A DNA stretch of 64,000 bases from CAVYTF01 sp963771435 (GCA_963771435.1 CAVYTF010000010.1:1-64000); one strand, 5' to 3'. Shown: positions 31,183 to 41,006, numbered from the stretch's first letter. The notes: generated from the letters alone by a model not told the origin. Numbers and translations: made by a program.

Positions 31183-32202
31183 TTAATAATATTCTCCCTT
31201 AGCCAGGTAATGGCCAACATAGTCATTAACCCCCTCCTCCAGCGAACAAAACTCGTCTTTATACCCTGCATCTCTCAGTTTCTGCATTACAGCTTCTGTA
31301 TAATACTGATATTTCTCGCGTATATCTTCAGGCATGTCAATAAAAACAATATTGGGCCTAAGATTCATACTGCCATAAGTTGCATTGACCAGGTCAATAA
31401 AACTTCTTGCTTTGCCGGTACCCAGATTATAAATACCGGATGATAGTTGATGGTTTTTACTGTCAACTGTCAACTGCCAACTGCCAACTTCTTTCATCAT
31501 CCATTCAATTACTTTCACCACATCTTTCACATAAATAAAATCCCTAAGTTGCTCACCGTCTTTAAAGCCCTCCCGGTGGCTTTTGAATAATTTTACCACT
31601 CCCTCTTTTTTTACCTGGTTAAACGAATGAAATATCACGCTTGCCATCCTCCCCTTGTGGTATTCATTTGGGCCATACACATTAAAGAACTTTAAACCCG
31701 CCCAAAACGGGGGGTGATTTATCTGGTTCACAGCCCATTTGTCAAATTCATTCTTACTTTTTCCATAAGGGTTCAGTGGCTCGAGTTTGTCAAGTCCTGT
31801 ATCATCATCTTTATAGCCAAACTCTCCAGTACCATAAGTTGCAGCAGAGGAAGCGTAGATTAAAGGGATATTTTTGACAGTACAGTAATTCCAGATGTCC
31901 TGGGAGTATTCAAAGTTCAGCTCTTTTAAAAAGCTATAGTTAAATTCCGTAGTATCAGTTCTTGCGCCCAGATGTATTACGAATTTAATTTGGGGGTTGT
32001 TTTCATCAAGCCAATCCAGTAATTCTTCCCGTTCAATTGCATATTTATATTTCTTATGTTTCCAGTTCTTGTCTTTTCGTTTATGAAAAAAATTGTCAAC
32101 AAGGATTAGGTTCCTAAATCCTTTTTCGTTCAAATATTGAATCATGCAGCTTGCAATAAAACCTGCTGCACCCGTAATGAGGATGGCATCTGTTTTTTTC
32201 AT
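31183..32202 (-). CDS. hldD: ADP-glyceromanno-heptose 6-epimerase
   Basis: This enzyme epimerises ADP-D-glycero-D-manno-heptose to the L-glycero form for the LPS inner core. The 339-residue short-chain dehydrogenase-like protein has the NAD motif TGAAGFIASCM (the third glycine is Ala), the serine region YASSAATYG and the catalytic Y-x3-K in NPYGKSKNEFDKW. FFNVYGPNEYHKGRMASV and QLRDFIYVKDVV are HldD hallmarks. About 17 residues (GSWQLTVDSKNHQ and neighbours) sit between WMMKE and SGIYNLGTG, where E. coli HldD has only a short loop; they are encoded by a heptad-repeat cassette at 31459-31488. It lies five bases downstream of purL. Confidence 0.9.
   Translation of the reverse strand: MKKTDAILITGAAGFIASCMIQYLNEKGFRNLILVDNFFHKRKDKNWKHKKYKYAIEREELLDWLDENNPQIKFVIHLGARTDTTEFNYSFLKELNFEYSQDIWNYCTVKNIPLIYASSAATYGTGEFGYKDDDTGLDKLEPLNPYGKSKNEFDKWAVNQINHPPFWAGLKFFNVYGPNEYHKGRMASVIFHSFNQVKKEGVVKLFKSHREGFKDGEQLRDFIYVKDVVKVIEWMMKEVGSWQLTVDSKNHQLSSGIYNLGTGKARSFIDLVNATYGSMNLRPNIVFIDMPEDIREKYQYYTEAVMQKLRDAGYKDEFCSLEEGVNDYVGHYLAKGEYY
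31459..31488 (-). repeat. Heptad-repeat cassette inside hldD
   Basis: On the plus strand four tandem 7-bp units (ACTGTCA, ACTGTCA, ACTGCCA, ACTGCCA) lie inside hldD and encode part of a WQLTVDS-type insertion. The insertion is in frame and just before the conserved SGIYNLGTG motif. Confidence 0.75.
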
Positions 32203-32207
32203 AGTAT

Positions 32208-34435
32208 TTAAGTGGCATTTATTATCTTTTCAATAGCAGTTTCATATTTTTCTTTCCATTCAGCAATAGAACCAAGGTCTCTTCCATTTAGTTTTATTGT
32301 TCCGGATGTTACTCTTCCAAGTGTTGATATTGGTAGGTTGGCTGATCTTGCTGTACGCTTTAAATGTTCAGCATTTTCTTTTGAAGCAGTAATAATTATA
32401 CGGCTTTGTGCTTCGCTAAACCAAAAGGCATCTGACCTTATCTTTTTATAAGAGTAAGATACCTCAACATCAAACCCAAGATCCCTGTTAAATCCTTTTT
32501 CCAAAAGGGTTATCATTAAGCCTCCTTCGCTTATGTCGTGCGCGCTTTCTACCAGTTTATTTTTTATAGCCGAAGAAACAAATTCCTGAACAGCAAATTC
32601 TTCATCCAATTCAAAGCGCGGGGCAGGGGAATATTGCACCCCTTTTACTTTGTTTAAGTATTCAGAAGACGCGATGTCATTTCTTTGTTCTCCAATTAAT
32701 AAAATCATATCTCCTTCATTTTTAAAGTCCAAAGTCATCCTGTCTGCCATATCGTCTATTATGCCGACCATCCCTATGGTGGGCGTTGGATAAACTGGCC
32801 CATCAGGATTTTGATTATAGAAACTGACATTACCGCCTGTTACAGGCGTATTGAACTTTTTGCAGGCTTCGCCCATCCCTTTTACAGCATTTACAAACTG
32901 ATAATATACTTCAGGGTCATAGGGGTTGCCGAAATTCAGGCAATTGGTAACGCCGATGGGCTCGCCACCGCTGCAAACAATATTGCGGGCTGCTTCTGCC
33001 ACAGCAATCATTGCACCCTTGTAGGGGTCAGCAAAAACATAGCTGCTGTTGCAGTCAGTTGTCATTGCCAGGGCTTTACCTGTTTCTTTTGCTATCACTA
33101 CAGCAGCGTCGCTGGGGGCGTTGGTGCTGGTGTTGGCTGCGCCCACCAGTGCTGTCATATTGTACTGTTACCCATCTTTTGCTGGCAATGTTCGGGCTTT
33201 GAATCAATTGTTCCGCAATGCCTTTGATCTCATCCTCATCAATATCCGCTACGTCTTCCATGCTCCATTTTCTTATTTGCTCAAAGTATGCAGGCTCTTT
33301 GTACTCCCGCGTGTATTGAGGAGCGCCACCACCAAGCACCAATTCATGTGCGGGAATCTCTGCTTCTAATTGCCCATGCACATAAAACTTTAGAAGCCCG
33401 TCATGGGTTACTTCACCGATCTTCGCAACAGGGTAAATCCCATTTATCGAATACTTTTAGTACAGCTTCTTCTTTACTCTTTTCTACTACTATCAGCATC
33501 CTTTCCTGACTTTCACTTAGTAACAATTCCCATGCTTTCATGTTTTGCTGGCGGGTTGGCACTTTGTCGAGGTCTATCCTCATACCCACTCCTCCTTTTG
33601 CGCTCATTTCAGCGGTGCTGCAGATGATACCTGCCGCGCCCATGTCCTGCATACCAATTACTGCCCCGGTATCAATTACTTCAAGACAGGCTTCCAGCAG
33701 TTTCTTTTCCTGAAAAGGGTCGCCTACCTGAACGGCCGGCAGTTCTTCCACACTGTCTGACGTTATGTTCGCGCTGGCGAAACTTGCTCCACCAATACCG
33801 TCTTTACCTGTGGCGCTGCCAACAAAGAAAACGGGGTTACCCAGGCCCTTGGCGGTGGCACTTATCATCCTATCGGCTTTTAAAATACCAACACTCATTG
33901 CATTAACGAGCGGATTGGTGTGATAACATTCTTCAAAGTATATTTCTCCACCAACGGTAGGCACGCCAAAGCAATTGCCGTAATGGCCAATGCCTTTTAC
34001 CACGCCGCTGAGGAGACGCTGTGTTTTTTTGTCGTTAAGGTTGCCGAAACGGAGGCTGTTGAGGGAGGCGATGGGGCGGGCGCCCATGGTGAAAATGTCG
34101 CGCTGTATGCCGCCTACACCAGTGGCTGCGCCCTGAAACGGCTCTATTGCGGAAGGGTGGTTATGGCTTTCTATCTTGAAAACAACGCCATAGCCGTTGC
34201 CAATATCCATTACGCCGGCGTTCTCCTCGCCGGCGGCTACGAGCATCCTGCCGCCGCTACGGGGGAGGGTTTTGAGCCACTTTATGGAGTTCTTATAGCT
34301 GCAATGCTCGCTCCACATGGCGCTGAAGGCACAGAGCTCTGTGAAGTTGGGGGTGCGCCCGAGCTTTTGTTTTATAAGTTCAAATTCATCTTCGGTGAGG
34401 CGAAGCTGGGTGGCTGTTTGAGCGGTTATCTCCAT
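32208..34435 (-). CDS. purL: Phosphoribosylformylglycinamidine synthase, PurL (two frameshifts)
   Basis: This is the FGAM synthetase of purine biosynthesis, small (PurL of PurLQS) type, about 742 residues when complete. The first frame (from 34435) contains ELCAFSAMWSEHCSYKNS, the active-site motif, and VVFKIESHNHPSAIEPF. It breaks near 33425, where one extra base splits CCEIGEVTHDG. The middle frame (33381-33160) covers the linker YTREYKEPAYFEQIRKW. It breaks again near 33165, and the last frame, to 32208, has CLNFGNPYDPEVYYQF, AHDISEGGLMITLLEKG and FWFSEAQSRIIIT. All domains are in order, so it is one gene; errors in sequencing are likely. It is followed after five bases by hldD. Confidence 0.9.
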
Positions 34436-34559
34436 TGAAAGGCTTTTGCAGGTTTAAAAATAGACAGCAAAGTTAAGAACAGGTTATTAGCAAATGAGGG
34501 GAAAGTTATTTTTTGGTGGGTTCCCGGGAGGTTAGTTATAAGGAAAAGGGAGGTATGGG

Positions 34560-34760
34560 ATAGGGTTGGGACGGCATTGGGTGGGCATTACCATGCCTTT
34601 AGCTTAGTATTGAGTGGGAGTAACATCTCTATAAGGTCTCTATAAAGTCTCTATAAGGTCTCTATAAGGGTAGGAAAATGGTAGTTGGGAATGAGGAAAA
34701 GAGGAAATCGTTGGCAATTTAAGATAAAGTTGGCTGGCGACAAAATATTTGTTTGGAACA
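34560..34760 (+). repeat. Dispersed 11-bp-unit element, copy 3
   Basis: A leader (GGGTGGGCATTAC, then GAGTGGGAGTAA) precedes four 11-bp units at 34624-34667 (CATCTCTATAA, then GGTCTCTATAA, AGTCTCTATAA, GGTCTCTATAA) and GGGTAGGAAAATG. A second conserved block, CAATTTAAGATAAAGTTGG (34715-34733), begins 48 bases after the array, at exactly the same distance as in copy 4. So the element is at least about 200 bp long. Confidence 0.82.
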
Positions 34761-35094
34761 AAGGAAAAAGGAAAAAATAAAAAGGGAAAAAGTGTAATTG
34801 CATTGGTTGTTGCTTGTAAAGAACAAAGGCCGTATAATTCTGAAGAATTATTTTTTCATTGCTTCGGGGCGGGGTGCGGACAGAACCGGAAGAATTGGGG
34901 GAAGTTGGTTGCCGGTAAAATATTATTTTTTTACCGCAAAGAGGGCGCAAAGGAGGGCGGGGCAAAGGGAGCAAAGAATAGTTGGCTGGCAGAGGCGATG
35001 GATTTGCAGATCGCTGTGATGAAAGTTTTCCAGCGGATCTTGGTGGTCTGTACAGATAAGAGAGAGGGCTTAAATGGGTAGGGAACCAGGCTTT
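34761..35094. other. Purine-rich intergenic stretch
   Basis: No gene is recognised. The plus strand is strongly purine-rich (many GGAAAAAGG- and GGGCGCAAAGG-type words, for example around 34930-34980), like the low-complexity spacers common in this phylum. Short open frames on both strands look fortuitous. Confidence 0.5.
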
Positions 35095-35180
35095 AAAGAA
35101 TTAATTTAATTCTTTTTGAATTAAATGTATTTTTACCCAACCCTTTTATCGTTGCAGAAGTATATGCAAGAAATAATTCT
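35095..35180 (+). promoter_or_regulatory. Palindrome and 48-bp conserved leader before the LRR gene
   Basis: AAAGAATTAA (35095-35104) and TTAATTCTTT (35106-35115) form a perfect palindrome around one base. At 35133-35180 is a 48-bp block that recurs at 37554-37601 with 46 of 48 identical. Both blocks precede a T9SS cargo gene (39 and 152 bases upstream of the start). A shared promoter, a 5'-UTR element or a small RNA is possible; none is proven. Confidence 0.6.
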
Positions 35181-35218
35181 CTGAATAAAAACTATTCTAC
35201 TTTTTAAAAATAAATTTT

Positions 35219-37204
35219 ATGAAAAAAGCTTTACTCTTTGTTTTGGCTGCTGCATGTGTTTGTAAAACAACGGGCAGTTTTGCGCAGCCGCCTGTAAATG
35301 TATCGGATTCGTTGGCGTTGGTGGATCTATATAATAGTACGGGTGGTGATAACTGGACAAACAATGCCGGATGGCTTGAAGGACCTGTCAGTGTTTGGCA
35401 TGGTATAACGCTTGATGGCACGGGAACAAGGATATTCGCGATAGGACTGAGTGGTAATAATTTAACAGGAAGTATACCATCATCTATAGAAAACCTTACA
35501 GCCTTAACGAGTTTAGATTTAAGTTCTAACAAATTAACCGGAAGCATACCATCATCGATAGGAAACCTGACAAACCTTGAAGCCATAGCTCTAGGCTCTA
35601 ACCAATTAACCGACACCATCCCATCGTCTATAGGGAACCTTAGCAGCTTAAGTAGTGATTTAGATCTAAGCTCTAACCAATTAACCGGCAGTATACCTTC
35701 CTCTATAGGAAACCTAACAGCCTTAATTTATTTAGATTTAAGCTCTAACCAATTAACTGATAGTATACCATCATCAATAGGAAACTTAACGAACCTATTT
35801 ACGATATATTTAAATAATAACCAATTAACCGGCAGTATACCATCGGGCATAGGAAATGCAGTACGATCACTAATATTTATGAATTTAAGTAATAACCAAT
35901 TAAGCGGCATTATACCATCGACTATAGGAAATTTGGGCGGAATGATCAATATGAATTTAAGCAATAACCAATTAAGCGGTAGTATACCCGTATCTATATT
36001 TCAAAATTCTCGATTAACTCAGTTGCGTCTAAATAATAACCAATTGAGCGGCAGCTTGCCATATGACATAGGTAGCATCCCTACATTAGCGTATCTGGAT
36101 CTTAGTGATAACCAATTAAGCGGCAGTATACCATCGGCTATAGGAGGTTTAACCCAAATACAAAGTTTGGATCTTAGTAATAACCAATTGACGGGTACTG
36201 TGCCTTCAGTTGTTAATACAACTAATTTTCCAATGATACAATATTTGAATTTCAGCGGCAATATGCTGACAGGTAATATACCTTCTATTGGGTTGAGCCA
36301 TCATGGAGGTGGTATACACGGGCCTTTAACAGGGGATCTAACTTATCTTAATTTAAGTTATAATGACTTCAACTTTACTGGTATGGAGGAGGTTGCAAGC
36401 GAAGAGAGTTTTGCTGTGTATGCGCCACAATCTGGTATACTGACTCTTAATTATAGTGGGGGGCAGCTTTCTGTTACTGCGGGGGGTACGCTGGCTAATG
36501 ATAGTTTTCATTGGTATAAGGACAATGTATTGTATAAAACAATTGTTGGGGATTCTATTCTGGCTGTTACTGAGGATGGGAGCTATTGGGTTGCGGTAAC
36601 TAATGCTGTAGCTACACAGCTTACTTTGCATAGCGATACAGTTACAATAGTGACTTTTCCTATAAAACTACTGAGCTTTACTGCTACAAAAGAGGGTAAC
36701 CAAAACCTGCTGCAATGGACGACGGCTAATGAAGTGAACAGTAGCTATTTTACTGTTGAGAAGAGTGGTGACGGGGTGAATTTTGCCGACTTTGGGAGTG
36801 TGATTGCGAGGGGGAATAGTGTTGTGAGTACGGCGTATTCGTTTACTGATGACCAGCCGAAGAGCGGGATGAATTATTATAGGTTGAGGTTGGTGGATAA
36901 GGACGGTAAGTTTGTGTATAGCGAGGTGAGGAGTATAAATATGGCTATTAGTTTTTTGGCGAGTATTTATCCTAACCCGGTGCAAAATAGTTTGAACCTT
37001 AGTTTTAACAGTGATAAGGCGATGACAGTGGAGGTGGAAGTGGTTGATAATGAGGGGAAGGCGGTTGCTGTGCAGCAAGTGGCGGTTGCTGCGGGGGCAT
37101 CTATGCAGAGTATTAATACGGCTTCACTAAGTAATGGGGAATATTATGTAAGGCTGGTTACTGCTGATGGAGAAAGCGAGTTAACGTTTGTGAAAGAACG
37201 GTAA
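35219..37204 (+). CDS. Secreted leucine-rich-repeat protein with T9SS sorting domain
   Basis: This 661-residue exported protein has a signal peptide (MKKALLFVLAAACVCKTTGSF), then the cap SLALVDLYNSTGGDNW, which is typical of secreted bacterial LRR proteins. About 13 plant-type leucine-rich repeats of 24 residues follow (consensus LSxNQLTGSIPSSIGNLT, about 75-390). After a beta-rich spacer comes the T9SS type A region (PIKLLSFTATKEGNQNLLQW, then IYPNPVQNSLNLSF near residue 580) to the end. Such proteins are exported by T9SS and usually bind surfaces or sugars. A paralogue starts at 63846. The last about 20 codons and the terminator are repeated twice more downstream. Confidence 0.88.
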   Translation: MKKALLFVLAAACVCKTTGSFAQPPVNVSDSLALVDLYNSTGGDNWTNNAGWLEGPVSVWHGITLDGTGTRIFAIGLSGNNLTGSIPSSIENLTALTSLDLSSNKLTGSIPSSIGNLTNLEAIALGSNQLTDTIPSSIGNLSSLSSDLDLSSNQLTGSIPSSIGNLTALIYLDLSSNQLTDSIPSSIGNLTNLFTIYLNNNQLTGSIPSGIGNAVRSLIFMNLSNNQLSGIIPSTIGNLGGMINMNLSNNQLSGSIPVSIFQNSRLTQLRLNNNQLSGSLPYDIGSIPTLAYLDLSDNQLSGSIPSAIGGLTQIQSLDLSNNQLTGTVPSVVNTTNFPMIQYLNFSGNMLTGNIPSIGLSHHGGGIHGPLTGDLTYLNLSYNDFNFTGMEEVASEESFAVYAPQSGILTLNYSGGQLSVTAGGTLANDSFHWYKDNVLYKTIVGDSILAVTEDGSYWVAVTNAVATQLTLHSDTVTIVTFPIKLLSFTATKEGNQNLLQWTTANEVNSSYFTVEKSGDGVNFADFGSVIARGNSVVSTAYSFTDDQPKSGMNYYRLRLVDKDGKFVYSEVRSINMAISFLASIYPNPVQNSLNLSFNSDKAMTVEVEVVDNEGKAVAVQQVAVAAGASMQSINTASLSNGEYYVRLVTADGESELTFVKER

Positions 37205-37430
37205 GAAAGTTGTTGGTGAAGAACACCAACAACGGCGAAATTATGTAAGATTGGTTACTGCTGATGGAGAAACAGTGTTGAAGTTTGTGAAAGAACGGTA
37301 AGAAAGTTGTTGGTGAAGAACACCAACAACGGCGTAATTATGTAAGATTGGTTACTGCTGATGGAGAAACAGTGTTGAAGTTTGTGAAAGATCAGTAAAA
37401 ATAGTTGTTGGTGAAGAACACCAACAACGG
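37205..37430 (+). repeat. Tandem copies of the LRR-gene tail and its terminator
   Basis: The unit of 97-98 bp comprises the last about 20 codons of the LRR gene (ending VKER-stop) plus the following hairpin. After the genuine gene end, two more copies follow, so the hairpin occurs three times: 37209-37233, 37306-37330 and 37404-37428. The extra tails share differences from the real one (ACAGTGTTGAAG for AGCGAGTTAACG) and have no start, so they are non-coding. Confidence 0.85.
37209..37233 (+). terminator. Hairpin after the LRR gene (first of three)
   Basis: GTTGTTGGTG pairs perfectly with CACCAACAAC around AAGAA. It starts five bases after the stop at 37204. It lacks a T-run, so it may act by stabilising the mRNA end rather than as a classical terminator. 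Identical copies lie at 37306-37330 and 37404-37428. Confidence 0.65.
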
Positions 37431-37434
37431 CGAA

Positions 37435-37455
37435 ATGGTTGGTGGTTGATGGTTG
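37435..37455 (+). repeat. Heptad-repeat cassette (RTGGTTG)
   Basis: Three tandem 7-bp units (ATGGTTG, GTGGTTG, ATGGTTG) follow the third hairpin. A CACGAAGG-type low-complexity run (37471-37503) comes next; no gene is present in 37431-37522. Confidence 0.55.
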
Positions 37456-37522
37456 GTGTGCAAAGGGGAACCACGAAGGCACAAAGACACGAAGGACACG
37501 AAGGATATGGGATGGGTAAAAG

Positions 37523-37601
37523 TTAATTTAATAGTTTTAAATTAAATTAATTCTTACCCAACCCTTTTATGGTTTCAGAAGTATATGCAAGAAATAATTC
37601 T
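37523..37601 (+). promoter_or_regulatory. Palindrome and 48-bp conserved leader before the second T9SS gene
   Basis: TTAATTTAA (37523-37531) pairs with TTAAATTAA (37537-37545). The 48-bp block 37554-37601 is 46 of 48 identical to 35133-35180. Both copies have an AT-rich palindrome just upstream, although the palindromes differ in sequence, so the layout itself is conserved. Confidence 0.6.
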
Positions 37602-37753
37602 TTAGAAAGCACCGCAAATAGCTCCTGCGTGAGACCAATAAATGAATAATCTTTATTGAGGAAATAAATATTTTGTTTTTTAACAAAAAGCTATTTCTTT
37701 GTGTAATCTTTACACAACAATTTACAACCAAATATTTAAAAACGACGATCGCC

Positions 37754-39478
37754 ATGAAAAAGAATTTACTTCTTGCTTTGCTGCTATGCAGCTTTTTTAC
37801 TGTGCGGGTACAGGCACAAACTTTTGGAACTTTCGCCAGCGCCGTGTATATGAAAGACAGCTCGTACCAAGGGTTTATCAATACCAATGATACTACCGGG
37901 CCGAGCGCTATAAGCAATAACCCTTACATTAATTTTGATACAACGGCATCCCTGGGGAATTTTCCGCAGAATTCGGGGTCTTTAAAAATTGGCGGCGGAG
38001 AGATAAAGACCTATAAAAACGCTGTAGCAAATGTTTGTGTGCCATTGCTGTATTTTGCAGTGTACCCGGCTGGTGAAAGGCCTGCTAATCCTGCGTTTGT
38101 TCCTATAACTATAAATTTCTATTCGAATTGTAACGGTGGCGTTTTTGGGGGTGGAGGCCCCTGCAACACAGGTGACCAAAAATGGCAGACAGTAGATAAT
38201 TTTACTGATCTTACTGTTTTTGCACCGGGCACTTATACGCTAGAGTTATATTATAAGATACCGGGTTCTGATACATCAACCACAGACTGCAGCGAAACTG
38301 TTTACGACAATAACAACGGTAACGCTACTAATTATTCAACCAATTTTGTTATTACCAGCGGGGTGCAAACGCAAGCTTTCGGATCTTATGCGAGCGCTGT
38401 ATATTTGAAAGACAGCACATACACAGGTTTCTTTAATACGGCTGATACCGCAGGAACACAAGCCATTAGCCAAAATCCTTATATTAATTTTGACACGAGT
38501 GGCAGTTTAGGAAGCTTTCCTGAAAATTCAGGGTCTTTGATACTTGGCGGGGGTGGTATGAAAACATATAAAAACCTTGTAGCTAATGTTTGTTTGCCCA
38601 TAATGTATTACACTGTATATACTACAGGCGAAAGACCTGAGAGCCCTGTGTTTACGCCAATTACCTATAATTTCTATGCTAATTGTTCGGGGGGTGTTTT
38701 CCCTGATAATAGCCCGTGCATGTTAGGCGACCAGCAGTGGCAGAATATAGCTAATATCACTGACCTTACGGCTTATACGCCGGGTAATTATACGCTGGAG
38801 TTTTATTACGAGGTTCCGGGTTCTGATACATCACTTACGGACTGCAGCGAAAGTAGCTATGACAATAATGGAGGTAACCCTACTAATTATACAACCAATT
38901 TTGTTATTACAGATGTATTTCCGGTGAGCCTGTTGAGTTTTTCAGGATCATACCATGGATCTACTGTTGGGCTTCAATGGACAGTTGCCCAGGAAGTGAA
39001 TGAAAAAGGGTATGAACTGGACAGAAGCACAGACGGTAAAACATTTACTGAGTTGTCTTTTGTAAACTCAAAAGGAAATAATGCGGCCCAACATTCCTAT
39101 TTGTACAATGACAATAATTTGCCTAATGTAAATAAGATATACTACCGTATAAAAATGATGGATAATGATGGTAAATCCAGCTACTCGCCTGTTGTGGCCA
39201 TAAGCAAGAGCAATGGAGCTTCTACCCAGTTCACGGCTTTGCTGAGCAGTAGTGTTCTAACTGTGCATTTAACCGGAGCTTTGGGGAATAACAGCTTTGT
39301 TGAATTAACAGATATGGAGGGAAAAATGATCATGAAAAAAATGCTGACATCACAAGCGCAATCAAGTGTGGCAGTTTTTCCTCTAAATGAAAATATTTCT
39401 CACGGGATGTATATTGTTAGTGTTTACGACGGAACTACGGGCAATATGATGAGCAATAAGGTGGAAGCAAACTATTAG
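37754..39478 (+). CDS. Secreted protein with duplicated domain and T9SS sorting domain
   Basis: This protein is about 574 residues from ATG 37754 (MKKNLLLALLLCSFFTVRVQA-Q); the longer frame from 37673 lacks a signal peptide at its start. The mature part consists of two tandem copies of a domain of about 190 residues. Each begins FGxxASAVYxKDSxYxGF and contains NPYINFDT, GSLxxGGG, YKN, VANVC and DCSE-YDN motifs, at about 24-212 and 213-400. The C-terminal third is a T9SS type A region (PVSLLSFSGSYHGSTVGLQW). I do not recognise the duplicated domain. It follows the LRR gene and shares its 48-bp leader, so joint regulation is plausible. Confidence 0.8.
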   Translation: MKKNLLLALLLCSFFTVRVQAQTFGTFASAVYMKDSSYQGFINTNDTTGPSAISNNPYINFDTTASLGNFPQNSGSLKIGGGEIKTYKNAVANVCVPLLYFAVYPAGERPANPAFVPITINFYSNCNGGVFGGGGPCNTGDQKWQTVDNFTDLTVFAPGTYTLELYYKIPGSDTSTTDCSETVYDNNNGNATNYSTNFVITSGVQTQAFGSYASAVYLKDSTYTGFFNTADTAGTQAISQNPYINFDTSGSLGSFPENSGSLILGGGGMKTYKNLVANVCLPIMYYTVYTTGERPESPVFTPITYNFYANCSGGVFPDNSPCMLGDQQWQNIANITDLTAYTPGNYTLEFYYEVPGSDTSLTDCSESSYDNNGGNPTNYTTNFVITDVFPVSLLSFSGSYHGSTVGLQWTVAQEVNEKGYELDRSTDGKTFTELSFVNSKGNNAAQHSYLYNDNNLPNVNKIYYRIKMMDNDGKSSYSPVVAISKSNGASTQFTALLSSSVLTVHLTGALGNNSFVELTDMEGKMIMKKMLTSQAQSSVAVFPLNENISHGMYIVSVYDGTTGNMMSNKVEANY

Positions 39479-39644
39479 ACCTACCTCATCCCAACCTTCC
39501 TATTGAGCTTCAACCCAAAAACTCTTTCTCTAATGGAGAAGGCAAAAAGGTACTTTTAAATGGTTGCCGTACTGGCATTTTATTTGTTTCAATATTATTG
39601 ATTTTTAAAATCAATATATTTTCAAACAAAAAAAACAAAAAACC

Positions 39645-40864
39645 ATGAAAAAATTTTATGCTACCTTAGTGATCACCCTGCTTGCTTTTACCTGCGCTTT
39701 TTCTCAAATGACCTATCAAGGAAATGGAGGAACCGGATTTGGAGATATGATCGGTACCGGAAGTTTATTTATTAACTTCGATGGTACTAATATTAATTTT
39801 ACACTTTACGCCAAAGCGGATTCCGCTACTTTAGGTAACAACTCTGTTGTTATTTATATTGACAACGGGTTAGGCGGGGGGTTTGACAGTACAGGGCTTT
39901 TTGCAGATGTAAGTTCCGGCCTGTTGCAAGCCATATCAGGAGATGAGGCCAGCGATACTGCAGAACGTGCAAGATCTTGATCTTCCCTACGGGCTTTGCG
40001 CCACAGTATGCCCTTGCTTTTGGCTCAAATGCACAAAATCCAGCAGCGATTCTGGTAGGATTAGCCAGTAAAACCACTTTTAATTATATAGACAGCCCCG
40101 CAGTTTCTAATACAGATACTGTTTATAGTTTTTCTATAACTCCTGCGCAAATTGGCCTTTCAGGACCGAACTTTAGTTTTCATTTTATAGCAACACTTAT
40201 CAGCAATACCGGATACCGTTCCAATGAAGCGATCGGTATGAACTTTCCTGTTGGTTATGGAAATGTTGCGTGGAGCAGGTATGCTGACACAAGCGTCTCT
40301 TTACTTTTTAGCAGCAGTGCTTTTCCTGTTAGTTTTGGTGATTTTAACGGGGTTTTAAAGGGAGAGTCAACAGATCTGACATGGACCACTAAAAATGAAA
40401 TAAATACAAAAGAATTTAATGTTCAGAAAAGTATTGATGGCGTTACGTGGACCACTATAGGGACTGTGGATTCGAGAAACAGTGCTGATGGCGCTGACTA
40501 TGGCTTTGTTGATAATAATGTTACTTCCACCAAAAACTTTTATCGTTTGCAGGTAATTAATGATGACGGTACGTTCACTTATACATCTGTTATTATTATT
40601 AATAAAAATGGCGGCCATTCAGTGATCCTTTTAGGCAATCCTGTTACAAATGTTATTAACCTGAATATTTCGGATGATGGTGCTGAAACTTACCAATTAA
40701 GTTTATTCACTTCTGATGGTAAATTACTAGGAACACAGCAATTCGATCAGACAGGAGGAACGAGCAAAGTGACCATGAATGTTCCTTCCATTGCAACAGG
40801 TGTTTTGTTACTAAGGGTTACAAACGGGACAGATACAGATGTATTCCGTGTTCTGGCACAGTAA
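39645..40864 (+). CDS. T9SS-secreted protein, paralogue of the next gene (one frameshift)
   Basis: This exported protein is about 405 residues. The first frame (to 39980) has a signal peptide (MKKFYATLVITLLAFTCAFS-Q) and a beta-rich N-terminal domain (GNGGTGFGDMIGTGSLFINF). It breaks near 39970, where the paralogue at 41007 reads RANLTFPSGFTPQYALAFG. The second frame continues with FPTGFAPQYALAFG to the stop at 40864 and holds the T9SS type A region (GVLKGESTDLTWTTKNEIN, then the sorting motif near the end). Alignment with the downstream gene leaves no doubt that both frames are one gene. It is followed by an intrinsic terminator at 40884-40913. Confidence 0.82.
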
Positions 40865-40883
40865 GGTCATTCAAAAGTTATTT

Positions 40884-40913
40884 AAAACGCTCTTCAGGAA
40901 TGAGGGGCGTTTT
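40884..40913 (+). terminator. Hairpin after the 39645 gene
   Basis: AAAACGC (40884-40890) pairs with GCGTTTT (40907-40913), 19 bases after the stop; the stem's own 3' end supplies the T residues. Confidence 0.65.
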
Positions 40914-41006
40914 AGTTACAAAATTTTATTGTTCCATTCGATAATTAATGTTTTAATTTTGCTATCTCTCATATTTAAATATTATAACCATAAAAAAAAC
41001 AATATA

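Noticed and set aside
34749..35081. Plus-strand 110-codon frame in the purine-rich gap
   Set aside because: It has low-complexity Lys/Gly/Glu composition from GA-rich DNA, no motif and no start context.
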